NCBI GenBank assembly: GCA_963837695.1
Contig: CAWINZ010000005.1
Coordinates: forward strand, 372,001-436,000
DNA length: 64,000 nucleotides
From: VRUE01 sp963837695
Lineage (GTDB): Bacteria > Actinomycetota > Thermoleophilia > Solirubrobacterales > 70-9
Reading direction: 5' to 3'
Part shown: positions 23,121 through 30,594 of the stretch, in pieces
How positions within the stretch are numbered: position 1 is the first letter of the stretch
Layout of the letters: each line of letters starts with the position of its first letter
Notes under the pieces: model-generated
Told to the model about the DNA's origin: nothing
What the model saw: only the letters and a program-made list of their open reading frames with translations
Databases searched by the model: none
Position numbers and translations under genes: made by a program

Positions 23121-24060
23121 GCCCAGACACCTCAGCGGCTACAGCCGGGAGGAGACCGAACAGGTCGAGGCGGCATGCCTCACCGTCGCCGTGACGCTCG
23201 GCGCCCTGATGGATCGCCTTTGCATCGTCGGCGGACTGGTGCCGAGCCTCCTGATCGACCGCGAGCTCGGCCCCGACCCCGAGACGGGCACCGGCCACCC
23301 CGGTACGAACGATCTCGACATCGGCCTGGCGATCGCCCTGCTCGACGACAAGCAGTACACGGAGATCGGCGAGCGACTGCGGCGGGAGGGCTTCGGGCCG
23401 GACCGCAACGAGCAGGGGAATCAAACGCCCCAGCGCTGGAAGCTCGACGACCTCAAGGTCACGATCGACTTCCTACTGCCGCCGATCCCGGGAGCCGAAC
23501 GCGGCGGCAGCATCCAGCCCCTGGAGGGCGACTTCGCCGCGCTGATCGCGCCTGGCCTGGAGCTTGCCTCAAACGAACGCCAGGAGATCGACATCGCAGG
23601 CCACACCTTGAAGGGCGAGAAGGTGGAGCGCACGGTGCCGGTCTGCGGACCGGCCACCTTCGTCGTCCTCAAGGCGCTCGCTTTCGGCGACCGCGCCGAG
23701 CCGAAGGACGCCTTCGACCTCATCTACGTGCTGAGGCGATGGCCCGGAGGCGTCACAGACATAGCCAGGCGTCTGGAGCAACATGCCGAGAGCAACAGCA
23801 AAGTTGTCGAACACGCCCTCGATCGCCTCGCCCGAGACTTCGCCGACCCGGAGACCATCGGCCCCCGACGGGTCGCCGAGTTCGAAGGGGAGACCGGAAA
23901 GGACTCGGACGCCATCGCCGCCGATGCCCACGGCTACGTCGACGATCTGCTGAAGACCTGTGCTCAATCAGGTCTCCAGCGCCCCTCCAAGCAGACCCGT
24001 CGAGAGAAGCTCGACGAGGTGACCCAGCTGTCCGAGGAATTCAAAGGCGGATACCGTTAG
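23104..24060 (+). CDS. AbiEii-like nucleotidyltransferase toxin
   Basis: 318-residue nucleotidyltransferase. CIVGGLVPSLLID is the glycine motif and GTNDLDIGLAIALL carries the two catalytic Asp; LKVTIDFLLPP supplies a third acidic position, and PATFVVLKALAFGDRAEPKDAFDLIYVL is the conserved Lys/Asp block of COG2253-type proteins. It would act with the upstream AbiEi-like antitoxin as a type IV system. ATG at 23104 lies within the end of the antitoxin gene, giving coupled translation. The pair fills the interval between att copies 2 and 3. Confidence 0.8.
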   Translation: MAAPDKPRHLSGYSREETEQVEAACLTVAVTLGALMDRLCIVGGLVPSLLIDRELGPDPETGTGHPGTNDLDIGLAIALLDDKQYTEIGERLRREGFGPDRNEQGNQTPQRWKLDDLKVTIDFLLPPIPGAERGGSIQPLEGDFAALIAPGLELASNERQEIDIAGHTLKGEKVERTVPVCGPATFVVLKALAFGDRAEPKDAFDLIYVLRRWPGGVTDIARRLEQHAESNSKVVEHALDRLARDFADPETIGPRRVAEFEGETGKDSDAIAADAHGYVDDLLKTCAQSGLQRPSKQTRREKLDEVTQLSEEFKGGYR

Positions 24061-24162
24061 GAATCGCTTTATTCTGGATCGGCGCGCGCGACGGTAGATT
24101 CATGACGCCCATCCGTCGTCACCTTCCTTCGAGCGCACCTTCGGTTTCTCGCGCTCCCTGGA

Positions 24163-24372
24163 CTGCTTCGCGATGACTGTATCCGTGTTCGAGAGGTTTG
24201 TTCGCTACGCGGCGCAGGCAAGATCGCCGCCTACATCGACGCGCCCCGGTCGCGCGTCTACGGGCTCGTTTCGGCGCGACGCATCCCGGTCCATCACGAC
24301 GGCTCGGCGCTGATCGCGCGGCGCTCGGAGCTGGACGCCTGGCTACTCAACGGGGGCGGCCGGAGACCCTGA
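24163..24372 (+). pseudogene. Excisionase/MerR-like helix-turn-helix, no standard start
   Basis: An open frame encodes AGKIAAYIDAPRSRVYGLVSARRIP followed by SALIARRSELDAWLL, a complete excisionase-type helix-turn-helix with the usual wing and final DAWL. No ATG, GTG or TTG precedes it in frame after the stop at 24103-24105; only CTG at 24163. An ATG in another frame at 24174 suggests a frameshift. It lies just inside the island edge next to the tRNA-Phe, the expected place for a recombination directionality factor. Either CTG-initiated or recently broken. Confidence 0.55.
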
Positions 24373-24382
24373 AGCTCGCCGG

Positions 24383-24406
24383 GTGTTGACCTGGCGTTGA
24401 TCCGAG
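24383..24406. repeat. Short direct repeat inside the island edge, copy 2
   Basis: GTGTTGACCTGG followed by CGTTGATCCGAG, differing at three or four positions from the stretch at 20043-20066. It lies 47 bp from the tRNA-proximal att copy. The two copies therefore mark the inner edges of the whole array. Confidence 0.4.
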
Positions 24407-24453
24407 ACCAAAAGCGCCGTCTCTGAGGGCGGCGCTCTTGGCTCTGCGATGCG

Positions 24454-24496
24454 ATGGCGAGGGTGGGAATCGAACCCACGACACCACGATTTTCAG
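24454..24496. repeat. tRNA-Phe-proximal att-like repeat, copy 3
   Basis: The 43 bp shared with 19894-19937 and 21746-21788, here forming the genuine 3' portion of the tRNA-Phe gene. Integration at this point preserves the tRNA because the incoming copy restores its 3' end. Confidence 0.85.
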
Positions 24497-24527
24497 TCGT
24501 GTGCTCTACCAACTGAGCTACCTCGCC
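24455..24527 (-). tRNA. tRNA-Phe (anticodon GAA)
   Basis: 73-nt cloverleaf on the minus strand: acceptor GGCGAGG/CCTCGCC, D-arm GCTC-AGTTGGTA-GAGC, anticodon arm CACGA-CTGAAAA-TCGTG with GAA at the anticodon, 5-nt variable loop, T-arm GTGGG-TTCGATT-CCCAC, and discriminator A. CCA is not encoded. Its 3' half is duplicated twice to the left, which identifies it as the attachment site of the adjacent cassettes. Confidence 0.97.
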
Positions 24528-24561
24528 TGGACTGCGCCGCCGGGGCGGCTCTGCGGGAAGG

Positions 24562-25083
24562 CTAGATGATCCCTGCGAGCATTCGCTGGATCCCTTCGAT
24601 GTCAGCCGGAGGCAGCGGGAGTTCGCCGGCACGGTGCCGGAGCTCGATCGGATCGACGAGGCGATGGCGCAGCGCTTCTTTGGCAAACTCCCAATCGCGC
24701 TCGCGACCCGCCGCGCACTTGGCGAGGACCAGATCATGTACCTCGAGGCACCAGCCAGTTGCGTTGCCGGTGTTCTCACTCTGCACCCCAATGAGGCGAT
24801 CTGCCCAGCCAGCGGGAGCCTTTGCCTTCTCCGGTCCGACGCCGTGAGCGTAGTACCCGAAAGTCGCGTCGAAATACGAGCCGTCGCCAAGGCTGCCGTC
24901 TATCTCGTCGGCTCGTTCGGGGTGATTTTTGGGATAGATGTCCGCCTCTCGAGACAAGAGCAGGGCCTCGGGCGCGTCGGGGAACTGGCCGTGAATTGCC
25001 TGGCTTCCCACGATGATCAGCTCCCTGTCGCCGGCCACCTCGGCGGCTGCCCTGATGATGTGTTCGAGCTCGACCCTCCGCAC
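24562..25083 (-). CDS. DUF6036-type nucleotidyltransferase (putative toxin)
   Basis: 173-residue protein with a minimal nucleotidyltransferase core: LIIVGSQAIHGQFPDAPEALLLSREADIYP holds the GS motif and the acidic residues of the active site, and TGWCLEVHDLVLAKCAAGRERDWEFAKEAL is the conserved Lys/Asp helix seen in AbiEii-like toxins. The ATG at 25083 follows the upstream regulator stop by 3 nt. It lies directly beyond the tRNA-Phe, outside the att-bracketed part. Probable toxin of a two-gene module with the helix-turn-helix protein; activity untested. Confidence 0.7.
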   Translation of the reverse strand: MRRVELEHIIRAAAEVAGDRELIIVGSQAIHGQFPDAPEALLLSREADIYPKNHPERADEIDGSLGDGSYFDATFGYYAHGVGPEKAKAPAGWADRLIGVQSENTGNATGWCLEVHDLVLAKCAAGRERDWEFAKEALRHRLVDPIELRHRAGELPLPPADIEGIQRMLAGII

Positions 25084-25086
25084 CGG

Positions 25087-25785
25087 CTACCGAACCCGCT
25101 CAATGATGCGCCGGCGCTCGTGCTCGTTGAGCACGCCCGCAAACGGGGTGTTCTGGCGCAGGTCGCCTCCGTCCTCAGTCGAGGCCGTGATCGCGGTCGC
25201 AAGCTCTGAAGCCGGCAGGGCGAGGATCTCGCGCCAGCGATCGGCGTGCCGGCGGTCGATATGCCCATTGGCGATAAGGCGGTCGAGGCGGTCACGGGCG
25301 TCGGCGATCAGCCGCTCGTCGAGACGCTCGGCGATCGCCTGGTGATAGGCGAGGCCGCGACGGGTGGCGGTGTCGTGGCCCAAAGGAGGCCGGCCGTCAC
25401 CCCCGCCCCCGTCTGCCGGCGACTGGATCCCCGCCGCTTCGCGACGCTCGGCCAGCGCCGCGCTGAGCGGGTGCCGCGTGATGCCCTTGCCCTTCAGCCG
25501 GTCGATCGATTCCCGGAGCTCGATCACGACCTGGCGTGGGACCTCACGGCGACCCCCGGGGGTGACCACAACCGGGATCTGGCCATTGCCGACCCAGCGA
25601 TCGAGCGCAGTCTGGCTGACGCCGAGGACGCGGCCGGCGCGGGAACGCGAAAGGGTCGGTCCCAACTCGGCTTCGAGCTGTCGTCGCACGGGGCCGACGT
25701 CCGCCGCCACCCGCTGCACCCGCTCCGCTCGGCGCAAGCGGAGAATGCTCTCGATGAGATTGGTCGTCTCGACAATGCTGGGCAT
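25087..25785 (-). CDS. Helix-turn-helix regulator paired with the DUF6036 nucleotidyltransferase
   Basis: 232-residue DNA-binding protein. The motif RAGRVLGVSQTALDRWVGNGQIPVVVTPGGRREVPRQVVIEL is an excisionase/MerR-like helix-turn-helix with a wing. The C-terminal half is helical and charged (ERLDERLIADARDRLDRLIANGHI). It overlaps nothing but ends 3 nt before the nucleotidyltransferase start, so both are one operon. By analogy with AbiEi/AbiEii it is the likely repressor and antitoxin. ATG at 25785 is chosen as the first Met before the conserved part. Confidence 0.65.
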   Translation of the reverse strand: MPSIVETTNLIESILRLRRAERVQRVAADVGPVRRQLEAELGPTLSRSRAGRVLGVSQTALDRWVGNGQIPVVVTPGGRREVPRQVVIELRESIDRLKGKGITRHPLSAALAERREAAGIQSPADGGGGDGRPPLGHDTATRRGLAYHQAIAERLDERLIADARDRLDRLIANGHIDRRHADRWREILALPASELATAITASTEDGGDLRQNTPFAGVLNEHERRRIIERVR

Positions 25786-25817
25786 GGACCTTGAACTGTA
25801 GTAGATGTTGAGGAAAT

Positions 25818-27068
25818 TTGGGTACTTTTCTAAACAAGAGACTCGCCATACCGGCCGTGGGACTCGTCGCACTACTGCTCGTGGCGCTCTCCGGTGGGAC
25901 GAGCGCCGACCCGCCGGTCCCGCACGGGTTCCCGGGCGTCGTTCCCGCGTTCATGTCGGGTGTCGACCAGGCCGCGCCGCATCGCAGGCACGACCTGAGA
26001 GTGGCGGCCCGCCGGGACCAGCGCTGGCTGGCGCGGGCTCGACCGCTCGGCCGGAGGGCGCCGCGGTGGGGGCGCCGGTTGTACCGACGCTCGCTGTTGG
26101 TGCTCCGGGCGCTCGTCGACCGGCGTGGCGCCGCGGTCGCCGGGGCACGGGCCGGTTGGGCCTACGTCTGGCCGCGCGACGCGGGCGCCGTGACCGTTGC
26201 TCTGGCCTCGGCCGGCTACCGGGCCGAGGCGCGCCACATCGCACATTTCCTGCTCGGGCTCGACCTCGGCGCCGCGGCCCGGTTCAATCGGGACGGCGGG
26301 CCGGTCGAGGGGCGCGGCGCACAGGGGGACGCCGCCGGCTGGGTGGCGGCAGCCGCGCGAGCCGCCGGCATTCCCTCGGCAGCGGACACCGTCCTCAGGA
26401 CGACACCTGCATCGAACCCCTATTTGGGGCTCGATGCAGGTGTCTGGCGCCACTTGGCCGACTACCAGGAGGGTGATGGGGGCGACTATCTCGGCAATGC
26501 GCTGGCAACAGCGTCGGTCAAGAGGCAGCAAGGCCGAGGGGGCGGTGAGCCCGCGGCGGAGATCAGGCGGAACTTCGAGACCCGCGGCGGGCTGGTACGC
26601 GACGCCGGCGATCCGGCCTCGGGACTCGATTCCGCGGCGGCCTGGGCGGTCCGACCCTTCGCGCAGCCCGCTCTCTATCCGGCCGCCCGACGCACCCTCC
26701 TCCACCTCGTCGCCGAAAAACGCAGTCGTTTTGGCCTGATCCCGTCCGTGGACTGGCGCGGCGGAGACGATCCGTGGACGGCGCCGACCGCCTGGTGCGC
26801 CTGGTCGCTCGCGGCTCTCTGGAGGATCGACCGACGGGCCGGACGCCCGCACGCCGCTCGCGTCGACCGCCGCGCCGCGCTGGCGCTGATGGCCGATCTG
26901 CGCCGCGCAGCCACTCCCCTCGACCTCCTCCCCGAGCGCGTCGACGCGCGCACCGGCCTGCCCAGCTCGACCACGCCCCTCGCCTGGTCGCACGCCTTCG
27001 CGATCCTCGCTATCCGCGAGCTATGGCCTGGCCCTCTGAGCCAGGCGGCTACAGCTGGGTGGCGATGA
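25818..27068 (+). CDS. Secreted GH15-like (glucoamylase-type alpha/alpha barrel) protein
   Basis: 416-residue protein with an N-terminal signal segment (LAIPAVGLVALLLVALSGGTSA). The glycoside hydrolase 15-like fold is suggested by WAYVWPRDAGAVTVALASAGY, FETRGGLVRDA, LIPSVDWRGGDDPWTAPTAWCAWSLAAL and STTPLAWSHAFAILAI. GH15 enzymes split alpha-glucosidic bonds with two catalytic Glu; I cannot place both here, so activity is uncertain. The start is TTG at 25818 with GAGG just upstream. A strong inverted repeat (26402-26444) lies inside the gene. Its 3' end overlaps the convergent coiled-coil gene by 20 bp. Confidence 0.7.
   Translation: MGTFLNKRLAIPAVGLVALLLVALSGGTSADPPVPHGFPGVVPAFMSGVDQAAPHRRHDLRVAARRDQRWLARARPLGRRAPRWGRRLYRRSLLVLRALVDRRGAAVAGARAGWAYVWPRDAGAVTVALASAGYRAEARHIAHFLLGLDLGAAARFNRDGGPVEGRGAQGDAAGWVAAAARAAGIPSAADTVLRTTPASNPYLGLDAGVWRHLADYQEGDGGDYLGNALATASVKRQQGRGGGEPAAEIRRNFETRGGLVRDAGDPASGLDSAAAWAVRPFAQPALYPAARRTLLHLVAEKRSRFGLIPSVDWRGGDDPWTAPTAWCAWSLAALWRIDRRAGRPHAARVDRRAALALMADLRRAATPLDLLPERVDARTGLPSSTTPLAWSHAFAILAIRELWPGPLSQAATAGWR
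26402..26444. repeat. 14-bp perfect inverted repeat inside the GH15-like gene
   Basis: GACACCTGCATCGA (26402-26415) pairs perfectly with TCGATGCAGGTGTC (26431-26444); after one mismatch CCCC pairs with GGGG, leaving a 5-nt loop. An almost 19-bp hairpin within a coding region is unusual, and the frame continues through it. Confidence 0.75.
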
Positions 27069-27330
27069 TGCCGAGCAGGGCGACGATCATCGCGCCCCCG
27101 AGACCCATCAGCGTGTGCTGCAGCGAGTCGAATCGCGAATCGATTCGGGCAAAGCCGTCCTCGGTGCGGCGTTCGAGACTCTCGAAGCGTTGGTCCACCG
27201 CATCGAAGCGGTGGTCGCTCTGCTTTTCGATCGCATCGAAGCGCTGATCGACGGCATCGAAGCGGTGGTCGACGTGCGCCGAGAAGTCGTCCAGTCGTTT
27301 GTCGGTCCAGCTTTCTCTCATTGAGTCCAT
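27049..27330 (-). CDS. Small coiled-coil membrane protein
   Basis: 93 residues. A repeated 11-residue pattern (HRFDAVDQRFDAIEK, then DHRFDAVDQRFESLER) forms a right-handed-like coiled coil at about residues 20-65, followed by a C-terminal membrane helix (LGGAMIVALLGIIA). Similar short proteins in many bacteria are annotated only as hypothetical. It overlaps the 3' end of the GH15-like gene on the other strand. Function unknown; membrane-tethered oligomerisation is an inference. Confidence 0.7.
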   Translation of the reverse strand: MDSMRESWTDKRLDDFSAHVDHRFDAVDQRFDAIEKQSDHRFDAVDQRFESLERRTEDGFARIDSRFDSLQHTLMGLGGAMIVALLGIIATQL

Positions 27331-27401
27331 GCCGCCATTGTCGCAGACAATATGTCACATGTGTGTGCCAGAAGTGTAAATCTTTTGGCTGTCCTCCGGA
27401 A

Positions 27402-29681
27402 TCAGCGATCTATCGCGCCGCTCATCGTCCGCATCAACTCCAAGGCGCCACCCTTGTGCAGCGGTTCGTTGAGGTTGCCGCACTTGGGGCTCTGCACGCA
27501 GGAGGGGCAGCCGGACTCGCAGGGGCACTCGCCGATCAGGCGCTCGGCGTCGCCGAGCAGGCGCTCGAACTGCTCGTAGCCGCGCAGCGTGATCCCGACC
27601 CCGCCGGGGTGGCCGTCGTAGATGAAGATCGTCGCCCGGCCGGTCTGGAAGTGGACGTTGGTCGAGAGCCCGCCGATGTCCCAGCGGTCGCACATCGCGA
27701 TCAGCGGCAGCACCGCGATCTGACCGTGCTCGGTCGCGTGCAGGGAGCCGAGCAGCACCTCGGTCGGCAGCGCGGCGCTGAGCTGGTCGGGCAGCACGTA
27801 CCAGAGCGCCTGGGTGACGAAGTGCTGCTCGGGCAACTCGAGGGCGACGATGTCGATCGGCTCCTGCTCGGAGATCGAGACGCGCTGGAAGGCGATCACC
27901 CGCTCGCTCACCGAGACTTCGCCGAAGTGCAGCTCGACACCCGAGGTCGAGCGCTGCTCCCGCACCCGCTCGATGTAGATCTCGGTCTCCTTTTTCGGCC
28001 GCGTGTACCAGTCGCCGTCGAAACGGGAGACGATCGCCCGCCGGCCCTCGACGTCGAGCTGCTCGACCTCGTAGGAGCGGCCGAGGTGGAGGTAGATCGC
28101 GCCGGGGTGGATCGTGGTGAAGGCGCGCTCGGCCTCGACCAGGCCGAGCATCTCGCCCGAGTCGCGCTCGATCACGGCGACCGAGTCAGCCGAGGCGGAG
28201 CGCAGCGGGATCTTCGCGGCGACAAACCCGCTGTCGGCCGGCAGCAGCCGCCCGCCGGCGCGGCGCAGCTCACCCGCCGCGGTCAGCCGCTCGGCCCGCT
28301 CGCGCCAGCCCGGCCCGAAGACCTCGTCGTCCGCGCTGCTCAGCGGCAGCTCGTAGGCCGCGGCGACCATGTGCCGCGAGGCGATCTGCTCGCTCTCGTG
28401 GTCGAGGATCGCCGCCTCGACCGGCCGGCCGATGAACTCGTCGGGGTGGCGGCAGAAGAACTGGTCGAGCGCGTCAGCGCCGGCGACGTAGATCGCCAGG
28501 CCGCGCCGCCGGCGTCCCGCCCGCCCCCACATCTGGCGCAGGCTGGCGACGGTGCCGGGGAAGGTGACGCAGATCGCCGCGTCGAGCTCGCCGACGTCGA
28601 TCCCCAGCTCGAGCGCATCGGTGGCGACCACGGCGAGCAGCTCCCCCGCCGCCAGCCGGGCCTCGATGTCGCGCCGCTGCTGCGGCGTGTAGCCGCCGCG
28701 GTAGGGGGCGATCCGCGCGGCCAGCTCCGGCTTGCCGCGCCGCTGCAGGGCTTCCCCGGCGAAGCGCTGGATCAGCTCGATCCCGCGCCGGCTTTTGAGG
28801 AAGCAGATCGTCCGCACCCCTTGGGAGACCAGCTCGGCCAGCAGGTCCGCCGCCTCGGAGAGGGCGGAGCGCCGCGTCCCACTCGCCTTGTCGATCAACG
28901 GCGGGTTCCACATCGCGATCTCGCGCCCGCTGCCGGGCGCGCCGTCGTCGTCGATCAGCTCGAACGGCTCGCCGACCAGCCGCTCCGCCAGCTCCAGCGG
29001 GTTGGCGATCGTCGCCGAGGTGAGCAGGAAGCGCGGCTCGGCGCCGTAGGCCCGTGCAATCCGCCGCAGCCGCCGCAGCACGTTGGCCACGTGCGAGCCG
29101 AAGACGCCGCGGTAGGTGTGCGCCTCGTCGACGACGACCCAGCCGAGGTTGGCGATGAAGTCCCCCCAGCTCTTGTGGTTGGGCAGCAGGCCGACGTGGA
29201 GCATGTCGGGGTTGGTGAGGACGAGGTTGTTGCGGCGGCGGATCGCCGGGCGCTCCTCGCGCGGCGTGTCGCCGTCGTAGATCGCCTCGCGCAGGTTTGG
29301 CGGCCGCAGCGCAGCCAGCTTGCGCGCCTGGTCCTGCGCGAGCGCCTTCGTCGGGTAGAGGTAGAGGGCACGGCGCTTGGGGTCGCGGGCGATCCCGTCG
29401 AGCACCGGCAGATTGAAGGCGAGGCTCTTGCCCGACGCGGTGCCGCTGGTGATCACCAGGTTCGAGGCGGCCGCCGCTTTCAGCGCCTCGCGCTGGTGCG
29501 AGTAGAGGCGCTCGATCCCGGTCCTGCCCAGTGCCTCGACCAGGCCGGGGTCGAGCGAGCGGGGCATCGCCACCGGCTTCGCCTTGCGCTCCGGCTCACT
29601 GCTCTCGGCGACGATGCGCCCGTCGCGACGCGCTGGGTCTATCACTACCGCCCACGGCGTCTCCAAGAGCGAGTGCGCCAT
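27402..29681 (-). CDS. DEAD/DEAH-box helicase with C-terminal MZB/DUF1998 zinc cluster (MrfA/YprA-like)
   Basis: 759-residue superfamily 2 helicase. TSGTASGKSLAFNLP is the Walker A motif, VVDEAHTYRG the DEAH-like motif, LLTSATIANP motif III, and VATDALELGIDVG with GRAGRRRRG the C-terminal helicase motifs. The last 60 residues contain CPCESGCPSCVQSPKC, the four-cysteine MZB site of the MrfA/YprA family, linked to DNA repair after crosslinking damage. ATG at 29681 overlaps the folP stop by one base (TGATG), so the two genes are co-transcribed. Confidence 0.9.
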   Translation of the reverse strand: MAHSLLETPWAVVIDPARRDGRIVAESSEPERKAKPVAMPRSLDPGLVEALGRTGIERLYSHQREALKAAAASNLVITSGTASGKSLAFNLPVLDGIARDPKRRALYLYPTKALAQDQARKLAALRPPNLREAIYDGDTPREERPAIRRRNNLVLTNPDMLHVGLLPNHKSWGDFIANLGWVVVDEAHTYRGVFGSHVANVLRRLRRIARAYGAEPRFLLTSATIANPLELAERLVGEPFELIDDDGAPGSGREIAMWNPPLIDKASGTRRSALSEAADLLAELVSQGVRTICFLKSRRGIELIQRFAGEALQRRGKPELAARIAPYRGGYTPQQRRDIEARLAAGELLAVVATDALELGIDVGELDAAICVTFPGTVASLRQMWGRAGRRRRGLAIYVAGADALDQFFCRHPDEFIGRPVEAAILDHESEQIASRHMVAAAYELPLSSADDEVFGPGWRERAERLTAAGELRRAGGRLLPADSGFVAAKIPLRSASADSVAVIERDSGEMLGLVEAERAFTTIHPGAIYLHLGRSYEVEQLDVEGRRAIVSRFDGDWYTRPKKETEIYIERVREQRSTSGVELHFGEVSVSERVIAFQRVSISEQEPIDIVALELPEQHFVTQALWYVLPDQLSAALPTEVLLGSLHATEHGQIAVLPLIAMCDRWDIGGLSTNVHFQTGRATIFIYDGHPGGVGITLRGYEQFERLLGDAERLIGECPCESGCPSCVQSPKCGNLNEPLHKGGALELMRTMSGAIDR

Positions 29682-30571
29682 CAGACCGCCCGCCGACGGG
29701 CCGAAAACACGCCCATATCACCGGAAATCGGCCCGTCGGCCCGGGAGGCGATGCGGCCGGCTACGCGCACAGCCTGCAGGGTGCTGCGGTCGTGGATGCG
29801 GAGGATGTCCGCGCCCTCGCGCACGGCCAGCGTCGCTGCCGCGACCGTGCCCCACTCACGCTCGCCGGCCGGCAGGCGCCCCTCCCAGCCCCCGCCGAGG
29901 ACCGCGCCGATGAAGTCCTTGCGCGAGAGCGAGACGTAGAGCGCCGGTCCGAGCGTGCGCAGCTCGGTGAGCCGCCGCAGGATTTCCAGGTCCTGCTCGG
30001 TGGTGAGGTCGAAGTCGAGTCCGGGGTCGATCGCGATCTGCTCCATGCTCACTCCAAGTCGCGAGGCCAGCTCGACTCTCCCCCCCAGCCACGACTTCAG
30101 GTGCTCGACGACATCGTCATAGGCGCGCGGCGGCCGGTCGACCCGCGGCGGCCCCTCGATGTGCATCAGCACGTAACCGCAGCCCGTTTCGGCGACCAGC
30201 TCGAACATCTCCTCCGAGCCGCCGGAGATGTCATTGATCGCAACCGCACCCGCCGCCAGCGCCCGCCGCGCCACCTCGACCGAGAAGGTGTCGGCGGAGA
30301 TCGGCACGCCAGCGTCGGCCAGTCCTTCGATCGCGGGCACCAGCGCCGCGGCCTCCTGCTCGGCGCCGACTGGCGGCCCACTGCGCGCCGCGACCGCGCC
30401 CACGTCGAGCATCTCGAAGCCCGCCTCGACCAGCGCCAGCCCGTCGGCGACGGCCTGCTCCGGCGTCCCGCTGCGCGCTCCCTCGAACATCGAGTCGGCG
30501 GTGACATTGACGATCCCGGCCGCGACCGGACGGGTGAGGTCGAGGGTCCGGTCGGCGAGCTTCCAGGGCAC
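29681..30571 (-). CDS. folP: Dihydropteroate synthase
   Basis: 296-residue TIM-barrel enzyme joining para-aminobenzoate to dihydropterin pyrophosphate in folate synthesis. Conserved blocks: IVNVTADSMFEGA (family NVTPDSF loop), DVGAVAARSG, ISADTFSVEVA, AINDISGG, YVLMHIEG and IDPGLDFDLTTEQDLEIL. Some positions differ from canonical FolP (DVGAVA in place of DIGGES), so it may be a paralogue. The start is GTG at 30571. The last residues are encoded by a palindromic type F repeat (29689-29742). Divergent from the HAD phosphatase gene. Confidence 0.8.
   Translation of the reverse strand: MPWKLADRTLDLTRPVAAGIVNVTADSMFEGARSGTPEQAVADGLALVEAGFEMLDVGAVAARSGPPVGAEQEAAALVPAIEGLADAGVPISADTFSVEVARRALAAGAVAINDISGGSEEMFELVAETGCGYVLMHIEGPPRVDRPPRAYDDVVEHLKSWLGGRVELASRLGVSMEQIAIDPGLDFDLTTEQDLEILRRLTELRTLGPALYVSLSRKDFIGAVLGGGWEGRLPAGEREWGTVAAATLAVREGADILRIHDRSTLQAVRVAGRIASRADGPISGDMGVFSARRRAV
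29689..29742. repeat. Type F palindromic repeat, copy A (inside folP 3' end)
   Basis: GCCGACGGGCC (29692-29702) pairs perfectly with GGCCCGTCGGC (29730-29740). The interior CATATCACCGGAAA is shared with the copy at 31412. This copy lies within the last codons of folP, so it also sets the C-terminal residues of the protein. Confidence 0.75.
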
Positions 30572-30594
30572 GCCGCTACCGTAGCGACCGCACC

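Noticed and set aside
19894..24496. Three identical spaced repeats considered as a CRISPR array
   Set aside because: Spacing is 1.8-2.7 kb with genes between, and the repeat is the 3' half of tRNA-Phe.
27321..29939. 872-codon plus-strand open frame opposite the helicase
   Set aside because: Shadow of the DEAD/DEAH helicase gene; low-complexity translation.
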